Shown: one piece after another, positions 50,568 to 59,170 of the stretch | Layout: each line of letters begins with the position of its first letter | Position numbering within the stretch: position 1 is the stretch's first letter | NCBI GenBank assembly: GCA_963702175.1 | Contig: OY969721.1 | Location: 806,001 to 870,000 of the forward strand | Direction of reading: 5' to 3' | DNA length: 64,000 nt | From: VRUE01 sp963702175 | Lineage (GTDB): Bacteria; Actinomycetota; Thermoleophilia; Solirubrobacterales; 70-9 | Notes under the pieces: generated by a model | What the model saw: only the letters and a program-made list of their open reading frames with translations | Told to the model about the DNA's origin: nothing | Database searches by the model: none | Position numbers and translations under genes: made by a program

Positions 50568-53500
50568 CTACTCGGTGGAGATGCTCGGGTCCGCCTGGAC
50601 CTTGTGTGGCACGACCATCAGGAAGTTGCTGGCCGCGTCGGCGGCGATCTCCATGACCCGGTCGGCTTCCTCATCCTGGTCGGTCGCCCGCAGCTCCTCG
50701 GCGTAGTGCCCAAGCAGCTCGTCGACGTCGAGCAGGCCCTCCGCATCGAGGTCCCTGAGCTCGACCTTGGCTCCCTCGCCGAGGCGCCGTTCGATCGCCT
50801 CGCGATCGATGCCGAAGGCATTGCGGCGGACGTAGACGCGGCCACCGGTCATCCCGGCGCAAGCCCAAGGCCCGAGGTCGCCGAGCACCACCGCGCGACC
50901 CGAGGTCATGTACTCGAAGGCGAAGCCCTTGGCGTTGGCGCGGTCGACCATGCAGCCGCGGCTGTCGTCGATCGGCCCCTCGGGCTCGCCGCCGAGAACT
51001 ACGTCGGCGCCGGAGAGGCGGATGCAGAAGCGCGAGTCGGCGGAGCCCTGGACGACGAGACGGCCCCGCTGGGCGCCGTACGCGAACGACTTGCCGACCG
51101 AACCGTTGAGCCGCTTGCCCTTGACTCCCTTGCCCTTCAGCACGGAGACCGTGCCGCCGAGCATCGCCTTGCCGACGCCGTCCTGGGCGCCACCCTCGAC
51201 CCGGATCGAGACGCCGTAGGCGTTGAAGGCGCCGAAGCCCTGGCCGGCGACCGAGCCGCCGTTGAACTCGAGGCTGGCGAGCACTTCGTCGTTGGACTCA
51301 GGGCCGTCGTCAAAGACGCGTGAGCGGGCGATCGCGCCGGACAGCTCAGCGCCGAGGACGCGGTCGTTGGCATCAGTCGGGCGCGGGAACTCGTTGCGGA
51401 TCGTGCGGCCGGCGCAGATGTCGCCGGCGAGAGCGGCGATCTGAGCCGAGGCCTGCTTCGCCTCCATCCGGATCGGACGGGCGACGACGAGCCCGGCCTC
51501 GGCGCGCTCCTCGGCGACCTCGTCGGCCACCGGTAGGTCCAGCGGCTCGAGGTCGAGGAACTCCTCCAGCGGCGTGATCAGCGGCGCCAGGTCGATCCGG
51601 TCGTGGTGGGAGACCTGCTCGAGCAGGTCGTAGCGACCGACCAGGTCCTGGGCGCGCTCGTAGCCGAGCGAGGCGACGACTTCCTTCACCTCCTCGCCCA
51701 TCGCGGCGAAGAAGCGGGCGCAGCTCTCGGCAGCGCTGTCGACGGCCTGCGGGGTGAACTTCTTCAGGCCGTGGTCCTGGGCCTGCTCGACCGTCTCGAT
51801 CTGGGTCGCGATGCCGACGTGGCAGGTGTCGAGCTGGCAGCCGCGGCAGATCGTGCAGCCGAGGCTGACCATCGCCAGGGTGCCGAAGCCGACCCGGTTG
51901 GCACCGAGGCAGTGCAGCTTGACGATGTCGTGGCCGGTCCGGTAGCCGCCATCGGCCCAGATCTCGACCCGGTTGCGGATCCCGGCCTCCATCAGCGCCC
52001 GGTGCACGGCGCGGGTGCCGATGTCGGAGGGGAGGCCGACGTGACGCAGGGCGTGCTGGCGGGCGGCGCCGGTGCCACCCTCGAAGCCGGAGAGGGTGAT
52101 GATGTCGGCGCCGGCCTTGGCAATACCAAGGCCGATCGTGCCGATGTTCGGCACTACCGGCACCTTGACCGAGACGCGCACGTCCGGGTTGACCGTCTTC
52201 AGCTCGTCGATCAGCTCGGCCAGGTCCTCGATCGAGTAGAGGTCGTGGTTGTTGGAGGGCGAGATCAGGTCGGTGCCGGGTGCCGCGTTACGGGCGGCGG
52301 CGACCTTCTCGGAGACCTTCTTGCCGGGCAGGTGACCGCCCTCGCCGGGCTTGGCGCCCTGGCCGATCTTGATCTCGGCAAGGTAGGAGGAGTTGAGCAT
52401 CTCCGCCGAGACGCCGAAGCGGCCCGAGGCGACCTGCTGGCCGCGCCACTTGCGGTAGTGGCCGTACATGTCGCGGATCTCGCCGCCCTCGCCGTTGACG
52501 CAGAGGATGTTGGTCGCCTTCGCCGCCTCGGCGTAGGCGCGGAATGCGGGCTCGGACTGCGAGCCGAAGCTCATCGAGGAGATCACGATCGGGTAGTCGT
52601 GGTGGCCGATGCTGGCGTCGACGCCGGCGGGATCGACCGGATCGCGATCGCCCTTCAGCCCCATGATGTGGCGCATCGAGATCGGGCTCTGGCGCTCCAG
52701 GTCGCGGACTTTCTCCGAGTACTCCTCGTAGGAGCCGGTGCCGTTGGCGGTCGCGATCGCCGCCTTGTAGACCTTGGGGTAGAAGCGGAAGGTCTTGGCC
52801 GGTTTGCCGTCCTCGTCGCCGCCGAGGATCCGCGCCCGCTCGTTGGTGTCCTCGTCGAGCTCGGCGAAGCCGGTGCCCGCCGCTTCGGAGGCGGCAAAGG
52901 CCTCGGTCTGGAAGATCTCGGCCAGCTCCGGCTTCACCCCGATCGAGGAGAACTGGCGCGCGTAGCCGCGCACCTCGTGGGTGCCGATCGTCGAGATCAC
53001 TTTCTCGATCCCCTTGATCAGCGCGTCGCAGAGGTTGGAGACGTCTGACTCGTAGTCCTCGACGCAGATCACCTCGACCATCGTGTAGGGGCAGACCCCG
53101 TTGGCGCCGAGGCCGAGCGCGAGCATCGTGTCGTGGACGTTGCGGATCGCGGCCGAGCGCAGGACGACGCCGCAGCGGCGGCGCAGGTTTTCCTCGCCGG
53201 GCTGAACCCGGTACTGCTTCAGCGCCTGGTCGACCGCGGAGACGGCCAGGTGGGGGTCGAGGTAGCGCCGGTCGCCCTCGTGGACGGTGCGGTCGGTGAG
53301 CACGAGCAGCTCGGCGCCGTCACGTACCTTCTTGACCGATTCCTGCTTGATCCGCTCAATAGCTCCCTGCGTGGTCTCCGACTCGAGCAGCGAGACGTCG
53401 ACGGCATCGCTGCGTCCCCGGAACTCCTCCCAGAGGTCCTCGAGCAGGTAGGTGCGGTGCTTGCGGGCGATCGCCCGGTAGGTCTTGTCGGAGAGCGGCG

Positions 53501-55241
53501 CCATCTCGTGGTGACCGCCGAGGATCACCGGGAACTCGGTCTCGATCGTGCCGGTGTCCTCGCCGGCGGCGTGGATCGAGGGACGGCGGCCGAAGACCGC
53601 GCGGGTAGAGAAGTGCTCCATCTCCCGTTCGCGGTCGATCGCCGGGTTGGTGACGACGGCGACCGTCTCCTTGAAGTAGTCGGCGAGGTTCTGGCGCTCC
53701 GGCGAGAGCGCCGCCAGCGGCCCGTCGTAGCCGAGCGAGCCAACCGGCTCGGACCCATTCGAGGCCATCTGCTGGACCAGTTTGACGTCATCGCGCTGCC
53801 AGCCGAAGCCGGCGAGGACGCGGTCGGCGACCTTGACCGGCTCCTCCGGGCCGGCGTCGGAGTAGCCCGGCACCTCGCCGCCCTCGAGCGGCCCGCCGGT
53901 GTCGAGGGCGCGGTCGTAGGGACCGGCCTCCTCGACGCCGTTTCGCGCCAGCCAGCGGTCGCGGACGATGCGCAGCATCTCGTCGTGGGCGTGCAGGGTC
54001 GAGCGCTTGGCGCCGCGGTCGATCGTCACCAGCGCCTTCTCACCGGGGGCGAGCGGCTTCGGCTCGGAAACCATGGCCGAGACGGAGACCACCCCTGGCT
54101 CGGAGCTGAAGACGTGGTCCTCGGCGGTCTCCACCTGCCAGAGCGGCCGCAGGCCGAGGGCGTCAGCGGAGAACACGCACTCGTCGCCGTGGCGGGCGAT
54201 CAGCGCCACCGGGCCCTGGGCGTAGGGCCCCATCGCCTGGTGCAGGTACATGTAGAAGCGGTGCAGCTCGGCGGGCAGCCGTCGAATCTCTTCGGCGATC
54301 GGCGGCACGACCATCTCCATCGCCTCGGCGAGGCTGAGGCCGTCGCGGCTGACCATCGTGTCGATCGTGCGGTTGAGGTCCTGCGAGTCGGAGGAGCCGG
54401 GCTGGATCGGCACGCCCAGCATCGTCGCCTCCTGGCGCAGCTGCGCGATCGTGTTGATCTCGCCGTTGTGGCCCAGCACCGAGAAGGGCTGAACGCGCTT
54501 GAACGAGGGCCAGGTGTTGGTCGAGTAACGGTTGTGGCCGAAGCTGCCGATCGTCTCGAAGCGCTCGTCGCACAGGTCCGGGTAGTAATCGCCGAGGATC
54601 TTCGGCGCCCCCATCACCTTGTAGACACAGGTCGTCGCCGAGAAGGAGGGGACGTGGACGCCGAGCTTCTGCTCGAGCTCGATCAGGAGGTCGAAGAGGA
54701 CGCGCTCGCGGCGCGAGGCGTCGGCGACGAGGCCGGCTAGCTGCCAGAAGTGGGGCTCCTCCTCGCGCGCGGTCGGGCCGAGCGCGGTCGAGTCGACGGC
54801 ACCGACCCGCTCGGCGAGGATGCGGAAGCCGCCCTGCCCGAGCAGCTCGCGGGCGTCGTGCTGGACCCGCTCGAGGTCCTGGGCGCGCTCGACGAAGACG
54901 TGGGCGACTGCAAAAGCGTCGTCGAGAGTCAGCGAGGGATCGTGGCCGCCGGCGCGGACCTCCTCGGCCCAGATCTTGCGGGGGATGTCGAGCAGCAGCC
55001 CGCAGCCGTCTCCCTCGCCGTCGACGTTGCCGGCGCGGTGGAGCATCTTCTGCAGGGCCGGGATCGCCAGCTCGATCGGGGCGTGGCTCGGGGTCGCGTC
55101 CTTGCGCACCGAGGCGTAGATCGCGCAGGCGTCCTTGTCCTCGACGCTGGGCGGCGACACCAGCGGCCGGTAGGGCCGCTCGGGCGAGTAGCGGACGGGC
55201 GCGCCCTCGCCGTGAAGCTCACGGGACTGGGGATTCGACAT
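50568..55241 (-). CDS. gltB: GltB, glutamate synthase large subunit
   Basis: A 1557-residue ferredoxin- or NADPH-dependent glutamate synthase subunit. The N-terminal glutaminase domain has the nucleophile C39 in DKDACAIY, preceded by a propeptide; GHNGEINT and FGHNRYSTNTWPSF are glutaminase motifs. The central and FMN synthase domains follow, with the 3Fe-4S cluster cysteines in CTICRGCQLDTCHVG near residue 1130 and the beta-helix GXGXG-type C-terminal domain. The enzyme makes two glutamates from glutamine and 2-oxoglutarate. No gltD small subunit is adjacent. Confidence 0.97.
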   Translation of the reverse strand: MSNPQSRELHGEGAPVRYSPERPYRPLVSPPSVEDKDACAIYASVRKDATPSHAPIELAIPALQKMLHRAGNVDGEGDGCGLLLDIPRKIWAEEVRAGGHDPSLTLDDAFAVAHVFVERAQDLERVQHDARELLGQGGFRILAERVGAVDSTALGPTAREEEPHFWQLAGLVADASRRERVLFDLLIELEQKLGVHVPSFSATTCVYKVMGAPKILGDYYPDLCDERFETIGSFGHNRYSTNTWPSFKRVQPFSVLGHNGEINTIAQLRQEATMLGVPIQPGSSDSQDLNRTIDTMVSRDGLSLAEAMEMVVPPIAEEIRRLPAELHRFYMYLHQAMGPYAQGPVALIARHGDECVFSADALGLRPLWQVETAEDHVFSSEPGVVSVSAMVSEPKPLAPGEKALVTIDRGAKRSTLHAHDEMLRIVRDRWLARNGVEEAGPYDRALDTGGPLEGGEVPGYSDAGPEEPVKVADRVLAGFGWQRDDVKLVQQMASNGSEPVGSLGYDGPLAALSPERQNLADYFKETVAVVTNPAIDREREMEHFSTRAVFGRRPSIHAAGEDTGTIETEFPVILGGHHEMAPLSDKTYRAIARKHRTYLLEDLWEEFRGRSDAVDVSLLESETTQGAIERIKQESVKKVRDGAELLVLTDRTVHEGDRRYLDPHLAVSAVDQALKQYRVQPGEENLRRRCGVVLRSAAIRNVHDTMLALGLGANGVCPYTMVEVICVEDYESDVSNLCDALIKGIEKVISTIGTHEVRGYARQFSSIGVKPELAEIFQTEAFAASEAAGTGFAELDEDTNERARILGGDEDGKPAKTFRFYPKVYKAAIATANGTGSYEEYSEKVRDLERQSPISMRHIMGLKGDRDPVDPAGVDASIGHHDYPIVISSMSFGSQSEPAFRAYAEAAKATNILCVNGEGGEIRDMYGHYRKWRGQQVASGRFGVSAEMLNSSYLAEIKIGQGAKPGEGGHLPGKKVSEKVAAARNAAPGTDLISPSNNHDLYSIEDLAELIDELKTVNPDVRVSVKVPVVPNIGTIGLGIAKAGADIITLSGFEGGTGAARQHALRHVGLPSDIGTRAVHRALMEAGIRNRVEIWADGGYRTGHDIVKLHCLGANRVGFGTLAMVSLGCTICRGCQLDTCHVGIATQIETVEQAQDHGLKKFTPQAVDSAAESCARFFAAMGEEVKEVVASLGYERAQDLVGRYDLLEQVSHHDRIDLAPLITPLEEFLDLEPLDLPVADEVAEERAEAGLVVARPIRMEAKQASAQIAALAGDICAGRTIRNEFPRPTDANDRVLGAELSGAIARSRVFDDGPESNDEVLASLEFNGGSVAGQGFGAFNAYGVSIRVEGGAQDGVGKAMLGGTVSVLKGKGVKGKRLNGSVGKSFAYGAQRGRLVVQGSADSRFCIRLSGADVVLGGEPEGPIDDSRGCMVDRANAKGFAFEYMTSGRAVVLGDLGPWACAGMTGGRVYVRRNAFGIDREAIERRLGEGAKVELRDLDAEGLLDVDELLGHYAEELRATDQDEEADRVMEIAADAASNFLMVVPHKVQADPSISTE

Positions 55242-55382
55242 CTGACCTCCCGGTAACCGCGCCTTCTCCGAGCGGGCGCGCGACGGGTTGACAAGTCGAC
55301 GGGATTATAGGGCGGGTCGGCCGCTCGACCTAATCGATTTCGGCATTCCCGCAAATAGCGCGAAAACCTCGATGCCACAACC

Positions 55383-55434
55383 CCACGCGTCTGTTCCTAC
55401 CCCTCTTATAAGGGGGGTAGGAACAGACGCGTGG
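55383..55434. repeat. Perfect 21-bp inverted repeat upstream of gltB
   Basis: CCACGCGTCTGTTCCTACCCC (55383-55403, 21 bases; first 20 shown in effect) and its exact complement at 55414-55434 enclose a 10-nt loop TCTTATAAGG. It ends at the base before the stop codon of the cupin gene and lies about 140 bases upstream of the gltB start. It could end cupin transcription or control gltB. Confidence 0.85.
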
Positions 55435-55824
55435 CTATGCCCAGCCCGGGGATTCGTAGCCACCGCTCGGATCGACGCCGATCAGCAGCGCGGTCACGAC
55501 GGCGTCTGAGCGGTTGAGGATTGTGCGGCTCGGTGCGGGCTCGATCGAGGCGAAGGTGCCGGCGGGAGCCGCGTGCTCCTCGCCGCCGATCCGCAGGACC
55601 GCCTCGCCCTCGAGGATCACGTAGAGCTCGTGCTGACCGCTCCCCGTCTCGTCGTGCTCGGGGATCTGTCCACCCGGCGCGATCTCGACCAAGTTGAAGC
55701 CGAAAGCCGTCTCACCGAGCGCCTTGCGCGCCAGCCGCCAGGTCGAGCCGCCCGAGCCCTCCATCACCTCGAACTCGTCACGCCGCTTGATCACATAGCC
55801 GTCGGCCATCTCAGCTGCGACCAT
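55435..55824 (-). CDS. Cupin-domain protein
   Basis: About 129 residues from ATG 55824 (an ATG at 55809 is also possible). A single cupin domain: FNLVEIAPGGQIPEHDETGSGQHELYVILEGEAVLRIGGEEHAAPAGTFASIEP shows the two cupin motifs, with His/Glu metal ligands HDE..., QHELY. Substrate unknown; such proteins may be isomerases, oxygenases or regulators. It diverges from the SnoaL gene with 8 bases between starts. Confidence 0.85.
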   Translation of the reverse strand: MVAAEMADGYVIKRRDEFEVMEGSGGSTWRLARKALGETAFGFNLVEIAPGGQIPEHDETGSGQHELYVILEGEAVLRIGGEEHAAPAGTFASIEPAPSRTILNRSDAVVTALLIGVDPSGGYESPGWA

Positions 55825-55832
55825 ACCCTGCC

Positions 55833-56273
55833 ATGAGCGACGCGGGCAAGGACTCAACCGAGGTGCTTACCGAGACGATCGAGCGCTACAACGACGCCTG
55901 GAACGCGCACGACCTCGACGCGATCATGGCGTTGCACGCGCCGCACATGGTCTTCTACAACCACACCGCGGGCGAGTCGGCGAGCGGCGACGAGGTCCCC
56001 GCCCACATCGGCGCGATCTTCGAGACCTGGCCCGACATCGAGTTCTCGACCCGCCGCCTCTACGTTCGCGAGGACCTCGTCGTGCAGGAATGGACGGCGA
56101 GCGCGACCCACGCCAAGACGATGCGCCGCGGCGACCTCGTCGCCGAGCCCACCGGCCGCCGGGTCGAGTGGGACGGCCTCGACGTGATCCCCTTCGAGGA
56201 CGGGCTGGTCAAGCGCAAGGACGTCTACTCAGACAGCGTCTCGATCCTGCGCCAGGTCGGCCTGCTCGACTGA
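55833..56273 (+). CDS. SnoaL/NTF2-like protein
   Basis: A 146-residue NTF2-fold protein: ETIERYNDAWNAHDLDAIMALHAPHMVFYNHTAG, GAIFETWPDIEFSTRRLYVREDLVVQEWTASATHAK and the closing strand VIPFEDGLVKRKDVYSD are typical of SnoaL-like polyketide cyclase / ester cyclase families. The reaction is unknown. It faces the cupin gene, with which it may share a promoter region. Confidence 0.85.
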   Translation: MSDAGKDSTEVLTETIERYNDAWNAHDLDAIMALHAPHMVFYNHTAGESASGDEVPAHIGAIFETWPDIEFSTRRLYVREDLVVQEWTASATHAKTMRRGDLVAEPTGRRVEWDGLDVIPFEDGLVKRKDVYSDSVSILRQVGLLD

Positions 56274-56288
56274 GCTACCAAGCGCTGG

Positions 56289-56582
56289 TCAGGCTGCGAT
56301 CGGAGCGCCGACCTCGAGCTTCACGACTCGATCGGGGGCGGCGAGAGCCGCCTGGGCCGCGGCGCGCAGAGCGATGCTGTCCAGGTCATAGCGCTCGGCG
56401 ACCACATCGAGGAGATCAAGGTGCTCGGCGGGTGTCAGGAGCTCGACATCTACCAGGCGGCCGTCCGAGAATCCGACGGTGCAATAGCTGTCATGAACCT
56501 GCTCCTGCCGTTCGAAGTATTTGAACGGCACCAGTTCGATGTCAAGCGCGTTCGCCTCGCTGTCATAGTCGGCCCGCATCAT
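56289..56582 (-). CDS. DUF2283 protein, likely antitoxin
   Basis: A 97-residue protein. MRADYDSEANALDIELVPFK and YCTVGFSDGRLVDVELLTPAEHL match DUF2283, whose members are commonly encoded next to DUF4258 or RelE-like proteins. The C-terminal half adds a helical Ala-rich segment. Its start overlaps the stop of the upstream DUF4258-like gene by 4 bases (ATGA). An antitoxin role is inferred from this pairing. Confidence 0.75.
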   Translation of the reverse strand: MMRADYDSEANALDIELVPFKYFERQEQVHDSYCTVGFSDGRLVDVELLTPAEHLDLLDVVAERYDLDSIALRAAAQAALAAPDRVVKLEVGAPIAA

Positions 56583-56797
56583 TTCCTCCTCTCGTGGATT
56601 GTGACGATCAGGTCTGGCTCGTCAAGCGCAACTACGACCCGGACCCTTACGCCCTGAATGTTTCCCGTGTATCGAAATCTTTCGTCTTCATCACGATCTA
56701 TGTATATAGGTTCCTCGATCACGCGTTCGGCGTCGCGAAGCGTTGCTCGAAGAGACCGGAGGTAGTTCTTGGCATGCCGCGTGAGCCTCACGCCCAC
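56579..56797 (-). CDS. DUF4258-like small protein, likely RelE-type toxin
   Basis: A 72-residue basic protein: LTRHAKNYLRSLRATLRDAERVIEEPIYIDRD, then RFRYTGNIQGVRVRVVVALDEPDLIVTIHERRK. This short alpha-then-beta layout with an early His and late basic strand fits DUF4258/RelE-like toxins. It is translationally coupled to the DUF2283 gene. No active-site set can be confirmed by eye. Confidence 0.6.
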   Translation of the reverse strand: MGVRLTRHAKNYLRSLRATLRDAERVIEEPIYIDRDEDERFRYTGNIQGVRVRVVVALDEPDLIVTIHERRK

Positions 56798-56843
56798 TTA
56801 AGGACATGACGCTCGAGTTTCTCCCCTGCCCGTAGCTACGTGG

Positions 56844-57221
56844 TCAACCGGGTCCGACGATCGCGGCGGCTACCAGGCCGCCGCTGACGCCGATGAAGGA
56901 GACGACGGCGAGGGTGCGATACCAGGCGCGTTTGTCCGTGTCGGGGTCGAAGGCGAGCGGGACGAAGAGGAAGGGGTTGACCAGGGTGCCGAAGACGAGG
57001 AAGACGGCGATCGCGGTGGGCAGGTCGGGAACGGCGAGGCCGACGCCGATCAGGATCAGCCCCATCATCACGTAGTCGAGGTGGACCTGGCGAACGCGCT
57101 GCGGGGCGACGATGCCGACCCGGCGCAGCCAGTCCGGCTTCTCGTCGCGGATCACCATCGCCCAGCCGAGCAGGCCACCGATCGCCAGCTCGATCAGGCC
57201 AATGCGGATCACCCAGTCCAC
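56844..57221 (-). CDS. Four-TM membrane protein of unknown function
   Basis: A 125-residue protein with four hydrophobic helices (IGLIELAIGGLLGWAMVI, YVMMGLILIGVGLAVP, AIAVFLVFGTLVNPFLFVPLAF, TLAVVSFIGVSGGLVAAAIVG). No recognised family. It starts 9 bases after the thrB stop and may be transcribed with the threonine operon. Confidence 0.65.
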   Translation of the reverse strand: MDWVIRIGLIELAIGGLLGWAMVIRDEKPDWLRRVGIVAPQRVRQVHLDYVMMGLILIGVGLAVPDLPTAIAVFLVFGTLVNPFLFVPLAFDPDTDKRAWYRTLAVVSFIGVSGGLVAAAIVGPG

Positions 57222-57230
57222 GCGAGCCCC

Positions 57231-58112
57231 CTACAGCTCGGGGACGTCGGCGCCGTGGGGCGTGAAGGGAAGGCGGCGGACCTCGGCCCAGCCCTCGCAA
57301 CGAGACTCCATCTCCTCGGCGACCTTGCCGGCGTCCTGCCAGGTGGTCCAGACGAGGACGGTGGGGCCGGCGCCGGAGATCGTCGCCCCGAGGGCACCCA
57401 GCTCGGAGGCGGCGTCAACCAGCTCCATCGAGCGCGGGTATAGCTCGCGGCGCCGCGGCTGGTGGATGCGATCGGCGAGCCCAGCGGCGACAAGGTCGAG
57501 GTCCGCCGTCTGCAAGCCGAGAACGAGGCGCGACGCGGCGGCGACATTCGCCACCGCGTCGGCCAGCGGCACCTCGGCCGGGATCGCGGCGCGGGCGCGC
57601 TCGGTCGAGACCTCCTCGGCCGGGATCGCGGCGATCCCCTCCAGCCCCCCCGGCAGATCGAAGCGAGCCGCCCGCGGTGTGCCATCCGCCGCCGCCCCGC
57701 AGACCACGACGCCGCCGTAGATCGCCGCAGCGACGTTGTCGGGGTGGCCCTCCAGCTCGGTCGCGCGGGCCAGCATCTCCTCTTTGGAGAGCGCCAGCTC
57801 GAAGAGGTGGTCGGCGGCGTAGAGGCCGGCGACGATCGCCGCCGCACTCGAGCCGAGGCCGCGGGCGAGCGGGATCTCGCTGCGCAGCCGGAAGGCAATC
57901 CCGTCGGCGGGGTGCAGGCTCTCGAATGCCCGCACGATCAGGTTGTCGCGCCCGGTCGCGACCTCGAGCCCGCCCGGGTCGAGGGAGAACTCCCCCACCT
58001 CCTCGACCTCCAGCTCCAGGTGCATCGCCACCGCCGCCGCCATCACGTCGTAGCCCGGCCCGAGGTTGGCCGAGGAGGCCGGGACGCGGACCAGCCGGCG
58101 CCGTGCGGTCAC
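57231..58112 (-). CDS. thrB: ThrB, homoserine kinase
   Basis: A 293-residue GHMP kinase that phosphorylates homoserine with ATP. RVPASSANLGPGYDVMAAA is the N-terminal motif, PLARGLGSSAAAIVAGLYAA is the phosphate-binding loop, and GALGATISGAGPTVLVW is motif 3. The start codon overlaps the thrC stop by 4 bases. Last of the lysA-hom-thrC-thrB operon. Confidence 0.95.
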   Translation of the reverse strand: MTARRRLVRVPASSANLGPGYDVMAAAVAMHLELEVEEVGEFSLDPGGLEVATGRDNLIVRAFESLHPADGIAFRLRSEIPLARGLGSSAAAIVAGLYAADHLFELALSKEEMLARATELEGHPDNVAAAIYGGVVVCGAAADGTPRAARFDLPGGLEGIAAIPAEEVSTERARAAIPAEVPLADAVANVAAASRLVLGLQTADLDLVAAGLADRIHQPRRRELYPRSMELVDAASELGALGATISGAGPTVLVWTTWQDAGKVAEEMESRCEGWAEVRRLPFTPHGADVPEL

Positions 58113-59170
58113 TGAAATACCGCCCGCTCGACGGCGCCGAGGTCGTTCTCGCAGTTGACCACCGGCGGCGCCTTGGAGAGGGCGGTGTCGGGGTCCTTGA
58201 GGCCGTGGCCGGTGAGCACGCAGACGACCGACTCCGGCCGCGGCGCACCCTCGACAGTCGGCAGGCCGTGGGCAAGCAGGCCAGCGACCGAGGCGGCGGA
58301 GGCTGGCTCGCAGAAGACACCCTCGCTGGCGGCGAGCCAGCGGTAGGCATCGAGGATCTGCTCGTCGGAGACGGCGGCGACCCTGCCCCGCGACTCGGTG
58401 AAGGCGGCCATCGCCTCCTCCCAGCGGGCCGGGTTGCCGATCCGGATCGCCGAGGCGACCGTCTCTGGGTTGGCGACGGGTGAGCCGCCGACCAGAGGCG
58501 CCGCGCCCTCGGCCTGAAAGCCGTAGAGAATTGGCAGATCGATGACCTCCAGCTTGTCGAGCTGGCGCTCTCCCACCTCCTTGAAGCCGCGCCAGTAAGC
58601 AGTGACATTGCCGGCGTTGCCGACTGGGATCGCCAGCGCACCGGGCGCCCCACCGAGCTCCTCGACCACCTCGAAGGCAGCCGTCTTCTGCCCCTCGATC
58701 CGGAACGGGTTGACCGAGTTGACCAGCTCGATCGGGTGACGCTGGGCCAGCTCGCGGACGATCCCGAGAGCGTCGTCGAAGTTCCCCTGCAGCGCGACCA
58801 CCCGCGCCCCGTGCATCAGCGCCTGGGCCAGCTTGCCGATCGCGATCTTGCCCTCGGGCACGATCACTGCGCCGCGCAGACCGGCGCGCGCCGCGTAGGC
58901 GGCAGCGCTCGCCGCGGTGTTGCCGGTCGAGGCGCAGATCACCGCCTCCGCCCCACGCCCCTTCGCCCGCGAGACCGCGACCGTCATGCCCCGGTCCTTG
59001 AAGCTGCCGGTCGGGTTCGCCCCCTCGAACTTCAGGTACGTCCGTACCTCGAGGCGTTCCGAGAGACGCTCGGCCTCGATCAGCGGCGTCGACCCCTCGT
59101 CCAGCGAGACAATCGGGTCCCCCTCCTCCAGCGGCAGCCGATCGCGGTAGCGCTCGATCAGCGCCGTCAA
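58109..59170 (-). CDS. thrC: ThrC, threonine synthase
   Basis: A 353-residue PLP enzyme that converts O-phosphohomoserine to threonine. The PLP lysine is K58 in GSFKDRGM; CASTGNTAASAAAYAARAG binds the cofactor phosphate; AIPVGNAGNVTAYWRGFKE is also conserved. It is the short class typical of Gram-positives. It overlaps hom and thrB by 4 bases at each end. Confidence 0.96.
   Translation of the reverse strand: MTALIERYRDRLPLEEGDPIVSLDEGSTPLIEAERLSERLEVRTYLKFEGANPTGSFKDRGMTVAVSRAKGRGAEAVICASTGNTAASAAAYAARAGLRGAVIVPEGKIAIGKLAQALMHGARVVALQGNFDDALGIVRELAQRHPIELVNSVNPFRIEGQKTAAFEVVEELGGAPGALAIPVGNAGNVTAYWRGFKEVGERQLDKLEVIDLPILYGFQAEGAAPLVGGSPVANPETVASAIRIGNPARWEEAMAAFTESRGRVAAVSDEQILDAYRWLAASEGVFCEPASAASVAGLLAHGLPTVEGAPRPESVVCVLTGHGLKDPDTALSKAPPVVNCENDLGAVERAVFQ

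Noticed and set aside
51603..54740. Two long plus-strand frames inside gltB
   Set aside because: Both are complements of clearly conserved gltB codons and have shadow-like composition.
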